This document shows positions 44,720 through 47,612 of a stretch of DNA of 47,612 bases, piece by piece (the stretch's first letter is position 1; each line of letters opens with the position of its first letter). A program made the translations under genes and the position numbers. Source of the DNA: Gammaproteobacteria bacterium (GTDB lineage Bacteria > Pseudomonadota > Gammaproteobacteria > Chromatiales > Chromatiaceae); assembly GCA_024227135.1 (NCBI GenBank), contig JAAELC010000803.1, positions 1 to 47,612 on the forward strand. The letters are read 5' to 3'. Below the pieces are notes generated by a model, which did no database searches, was not told the DNA's origin, and was given only the letters and a program-made list of their open reading frames with translations.

Positions 44720-45745
44720 TCATCCCAGGAAGCGGGCAGCCTCTCCTAGAAAATCCCTCTTTTCCGGCAACTCAGAGATGGGTATCCATCCCAGAATCAC
44801 TACCCGGTGCTCCCCATTGTTCGACCAGAGTTCGTCAAAGTGCAGGGGATCAATCGGGTTATCGGGGGTTGACTCCCGCTTGATTAACATATCATCCAGC
44901 AAAAGCTCAAGCTCCCTTGCGAACAGGCATTCTGCGGGGCTGCCCAGGGTTGCTTTGATATGGTCGAAGTTATCCTCGACACTTGCCGGTCTGGTGGGCA
45001 ACTCGAGAAGCTGTTCTTCGATGGAAGCGATCTCTGCCTCGAGGATTGACGGATCCTGGAACCCGCCGGTAGATTCCCCTGAGAGTCCCGCCAGACCCCA
45101 GCTTCCTTCCTGCATCTTGGCAAGTTTCTGTTTCTGCAGCTGACACTGATTCTCCAGCTTGCCCCGCTTTCCCTGCTCCCTGACGATATTAGCCAGCGCC
45201 TGCTCCACCAGAAAATCGAACGCCCGCTTCTTCAATTCCCACCGGGTATCCTCTTCGTTCGCTGTGGGGCCGATAAAATCATGATTGAAAAAATTGACGG
45301 TTACCTGCATGACATCCCGACGGACTTTATCGTTATGTATGTCCATCCCGAAAACCTGCTTTTCTCCCCACTGCATGGACAGCAGGCCATACAACCGCTC
45401 CGGCAACAGACCGGATTGTTCTTCGAGGCAATTCTGTATCGACCTGATATCCCCCATCACCTCCCGTAACCGATTGGCCGAGGCAAAACACGCACGCAAC
45501 CGCGCATCATTGCGATAGGCCTGGGTGCTGATTTCCACCGGCTCTCCAAAGGCGTCCACTATCCCCAGGGAGTGGCTTACCGCAACTTCCACAGCATCCC
45601 TCAAACGTCTTCGGTAATTACTGAAACCTCGCAACCGCTTGTCAGTGCCATCCACGACTCGTTCAATAGCAGCATTGATCAACTCTTCATCAAGACCCGA
45701 TCGCTGCTTGTCCGTGGTAAAAAGTGAACTTATAAAGTGAAGCAT
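44720..45745 (-). CDS. Hypothetical protein, unknown family
   Basis: A 341-residue soluble protein starting at the ATG at 45745, behind the strong AGGGGGA site; a longer frame to 45874 lacks a site. No signal peptide or membrane helix. The N-terminal half is helical with many charged residues (LDEELINAAIERVVDGTDKR, then LREVMGDIRSIQNCLEEQSG). The middle (about 175-260) has strong coiled-coil character, including RWELKKRAFDFLVEQALANI and QLQKQKLAKMQEG. The C-terminus (about 300-341) is a strand-rich end, GEHRVVILGWIPISELPEKR. I do not recognise the family. It converges on trpE with a 30-bp gap, and its expression is probably independent. Confidence 0.65.
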   Translation of the reverse strand: MLHFISSLFTTDKQRSGLDEELINAAIERVVDGTDKRLRGFSNYRRRLRDAVEVAVSHSLGIVDAFGEPVEISTQAYRNDARLRACFASANRLREVMGDIRSIQNCLEEQSGLLPERLYGLLSMQWGEKQVFGMDIHNDKVRRDVMQVTVNFFNHDFIGPTANEEDTRWELKKRAFDFLVEQALANIVREQGKRGKLENQCQLQKQKLAKMQEGSWGLAGLSGESTGGFQDPSILEAEIASIEEQLLELPTRPASVEDNFDHIKATLGSPAECLFARELELLLDDMLIKRESTPDNPIDPLHFDELWSNNGEHRVVILGWIPISELPEKRDFLGEAARFLG

Positions 45746-46117
45746 CGTACATCCCCCTGACAGCAGAAGATTGTCAATCCAGATGACAGTGAAAAAGGAT
45801 CGACGGGTCATCTGATATACCCACCGGGCCGATTGCCAGGCCCAGCCCCGTTCACGCTCACAACTTGATCGCACAATAGATCGCCGGGACCCGAATTCTT
45901 ACCGCACACTATCATACCCCGGCGCACCGGCACGGAAAAAGTTCCAGGGTGGGAGGCGTTGAAACACCGTTGGAGAATTCCGTCGGCGTATGTGCCAGGA
46001 TCTGAGAAAAGTCCTGGCGGATGGTCGGGCACCCTCTCAAATGAGGGTGCCCGATTCATGGACACCTTCATCCGGACCCCATCCGGCGGGATCTGGATGA
46101 GGGGGTAGGTTTGCGGA
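45746..46117. other. 372-bp gap with strong hairpin
   Basis: The gap between the unknown gene's start and the thiolase stop. It contains the perfect hairpin at 46025-46054 and no frame I can support. A TAGAT-like A+T stretch near 45868-45880 may hold the promoter of the unknown gene. The rest looks like non-coding DNA. Confidence 0.45.
46025..46054 (-). terminator. Perfect 12-bp hairpin after the thiolase gene
   Basis: TCGGGCACCCTC (46025-46036) pairs with GAGGGTGCCCGA (46043-46054) around a 6-base loop. It lies 64 bp past the thiolase stop. The stem is strong, but there is no T-run on the minus strand after it, so it may act with Rho or protect the mRNA end. Confidence 0.5.
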
Positions 46118-47305
46118 TTACACTCTTTCGAAGGCGGCTGCGATACCTTGTCCGCCACCGATACACATGGTGACCAGCGCGTAGCGGCCACCGACTCTTG
46201 CCAACTCATGAAGGGCTTTGGTGGTAACGATGCACCCCGTGGCTCCAATCGGATGTCCAAGGGAGATGCCACTGCCGTTGGGGTTGGTTTTGTCCATGGG
46301 CAGGTCCAGGTCACGGCACACCGCGATCGCCTGGGCGGCGAAAGCCTCGTTGACTTCAAACACATCGAAGTCAGCAATGGTCAGGCCGGTTTGATCGAGA
46401 AGACGCTTGACTGCGGGAACCGGGCCGATACCCATGTATGCAGGCTCACAGCCCGCATGGGAATAACCCACCAGACGCGCCATGGGTTTGAGTCCCTTGG
46501 CTTCAGCGTGCTCCGCCGAGGCCAGAACCATTGCGGAAGCTGCGTCGTTGATACCAGAGGCGTTACCTGCCGTCACCGAACCATCTTTCTTGAAAACCGG
46601 TCGCAGTTTGCCAAGCCCTTCCACGGTGACATCACCACGGAAATGCTCGTCTCTGTCTATGATTTTGGTGCCTCTGCGGCTTTTCAGCTCCACAGGAATG
46701 ATCTGATCCTTGAAGAGTTCCTTTTCCCAGGCCGCGGCAGCACGCTGGTGGGACTCCACCGCGAGGGTATCCTGGTCTTCCCGGGTGATACCCCATTTTT
46801 CAGCAATGTTCTCCGCGGTCACACCCATGTGCACCTTGTCGAAGGGATCGGTCAGCGCACCCACCATCATGTCGATCTGCTTGCTGTCAGCCATCCGGGC
46901 ACCCCAGCGCATTGCCATCGATGAATAGAGCGCCCGGCTCATATTCTCCGCACCGCCGGCCACCGTGACATCGCAGTGTCCGGTTTCGATCTGCTGGGCC
47001 GCAGAAATAATCGCCTGCAGACCACTGCCACAGAGACGGTTCAAGGTAAACGCAGGGGTTTCAACCGGCAAACCGCCTTGTACGGACGCGAGCCGTGACA
47101 GATACATATCCTGGGGTTCGGTGTGAATGACGTTGCCGAATACCGTGTGACCCACATCGGAGGGATCGACCCCCGCCCGGCTGACGGATTCACGAACACA
47201 GGTGGCAGCAAGATCCACCGGGGTAACGCCTTTCAAACCGCCACCGTAACCCCCAATGGCGGTACGGACTGCACTCAATACAACAATATCTTTTATGGTG
47301 CTCAT
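46118..47305 (-). CDS. Acetyl-CoA acetyltransferase (thiolase)
   Basis: A 395-residue thiolase that condenses two acetyl-CoA into acetoacetyl-CoA or does the reverse. The nucleophilic cysteine is Cys89 in LNRLCGSGLQAI (85-96). The other active-site residues are His350 in GHPIGATG (349-356), His in VNEAFAAQ (about 316-323) being Asn/Glu as expected, and Cys380 in CIGGGQGIA (380-388). Length and motif pattern match biosynthetic PhaA/AtoB-type enzymes, so polyhydroxyalkanoate or mevalonate-type chemistry is possible; no phaB or phaC is near. The ATG follows AGGA (in ACAGGAACAACATC). It is the leftward gene nearest the window edge. Confidence 0.93.
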   Translation of the reverse strand: MSTIKDIVVLSAVRTAIGGYGGGLKGVTPVDLAATCVRESVSRAGVDPSDVGHTVFGNVIHTEPQDMYLSRLASVQGGLPVETPAFTLNRLCGSGLQAIISAAQQIETGHCDVTVAGGAENMSRALYSSMAMRWGARMADSKQIDMMVGALTDPFDKVHMGVTAENIAEKWGITREDQDTLAVESHQRAAAAWEKELFKDQIIPVELKSRRGTKIIDRDEHFRGDVTVEGLGKLRPVFKKDGSVTAGNASGINDAASAMVLASAEHAEAKGLKPMARLVGYSHAGCEPAYMGIGPVPAVKRLLDQTGLTIADFDVFEVNEAFAAQAIAVCRDLDLPMDKTNPNGSGISLGHPIGATGCIVTTKALHELARVGGRYALVTMCIGGGQGIAAAFERV

Positions 47306-47357
47306 GATGTTGTTCCTGTAAGTCGATATGGGAGAGAAAAGAGTGTTAAGTATTGCT

Positions 47358-47394
47358 GTATCAGCGCCATTGGCTGCTGCAATGCGGCTGATAC
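47358..47394 (-). promoter_or_regulatory. Inverted repeat upstream of the thiolase gene
   Basis: GTATCAGC (47358-47365) and GCTGATAC (47387-47394) are perfect 8-bp arms. Inside them CATTG and CAATG can also pair. It lies 53 bp upstream of the thiolase start. It may be an operator for a TetR/PsrA-like regulator or a leader hairpin; the sequence cannot decide. Confidence 0.35.
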
Positions 47395-47482
47395 GAACCG
47401 AATCGTCCGAGCACTTTATGGAGTTCCCGCAAACAATTCAAGCCACAACCTGCATATTAGTTAATTACTATAGAATAATGGC

Positions 47483-47573
47483 ATCTACTCACCCCCATGG
47501 GCGATCTGTTCCGGAAGACGTCGTCAATACCTCCCTGGCTTTGGCATCCCTGCCAAAGACACTCCCTCCACAG
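47483..47573 (+). repeat. 92-bp dispersed repeat, copy B
   Basis: The 91-base copy matches the minus strand of 12016-12107 with five substitutions and one single-base gap. It keeps the small CTTTGGCA/TGCCAAAG hairpin (47539-47558). The long 17-bp stem of copy A is not conserved here: after CAG the two sequences diverge. Confidence 0.8.
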
Positions 47574-47612
47574 CCCCCCATGCAGGGTAGTCATCTCTGA
47601 GAGGTGAGCAGT

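Larger units (their letters stand above)
47306..47612. other. Thiolase upstream region to window end
   Basis: This 307-bp stretch holds the ribosome site of the thiolase gene, the inverted repeat at 47358-47394, and copy B of the 92-bp repeat. An open frame (47328-47600) runs through it but has no site or recognisable start, and its end matches the repeat; I do not call it a gene. The window ends inside or just past the repeat. Confidence 0.5.

Noticed and set aside
47328-47600. 90-residue rightward frame at the window end
   Set aside because: No ribosome site and no family; its conserved tail is the repeat itself.

Overview
The window reads as ordinary chromosomal DNA of a gammaproteobacterium with a G+C content that I judge by eye to be in the mid-to-high 50s percent. 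The support is gene order: crp/vfr next to osmC and speD, rpe-gph-trpE, priA-argS-SPOR protein, and qmcA-nfeD are all arrangements known from Pseudomonas and its relatives. A free-living or symbiotic sulfur-oxidiser of the Chromatiales type would fit, but nothing here proves that. There is no phage, integrase, transposase, CRISPR array, rRNA or tRNA. I support 38 protein-coding genes.

Layout. 0.2-4 kb: spermidine synthesis (speD), a DUF885 protein and an OsmC protein transcribed leftward, diverging from crp. 4-7.3 kb: a leftward membrane set (SPFH/QmcA, NfeD, and a large one-pass protein ending in a pseudopilin GspG-like domain). 7.4-12 kb: a short TtcA-type PP-loop enzyme, a TraB/PrgY membrane protein, a small lipoprotein, an AI-2E/PerM exporter-family protein and an unknown helical protein. 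12-16.6 kb: a complete sugar-type ABC importer. 16.7-26 kb: a 1284-residue FAD/Fe-S oxidoreductase (DUF3683), a phosphohexomutase, an ICMT-like methyltransferase, PPK2 and a CLC-CBS channel, all leftward. 26-29 kb: feoABC ferrous iron uptake, rightward, behind a possible Fur-controlled promoter. 29-34 kb: SPOR protein, argS and priA, leftward. 34.4-35.3 kb: a fructosamine-kinase-like protein. 35.4-39.8 kb: the general amino-acid importer aapJQMP, leftward. 40-47.6 kb: a DUF3530 hydrolase, rpe-gph-trpE rightward, an unknown protein and an acetyl-CoA acetyltransferase.

How genes work together. FeoA, FeoB and FeoC form one Fe(II) uptake operon with tight spacing. AapJ/Q/M/P and the sugar ABC set each contain every part of an importer. 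Rpe and Gph deal with pentose phosphates and with 2-phosphoglycolate, which would suit an autotroph using the Calvin cycle, although no Calvin-cycle gene lies here. TrpE begins tryptophan synthesis and has no trpG beside it.

The most unusual material is non-coding: (i) a 92-bp sequence present twice in opposite orientation, about 35 kb apart, whose few differences fall mostly at third codon positions of one reading frame; (ii) a perfect 17-bp stem-loop fused to one copy; (iii) an array of twelve 7-bp units facing an inverted, decayed set of the same units between two convergent genes; (iv) an A+T-rich gap beside priA with a perfect DnaA box and three near matches in 57 bp; and (v) strong hairpins in the aapJ-aapQ gap and downstream of the thiolase gene. 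I see no clear undescribed multi-gene system. The repeat pair and the heptad array are the best candidates for follow-up.
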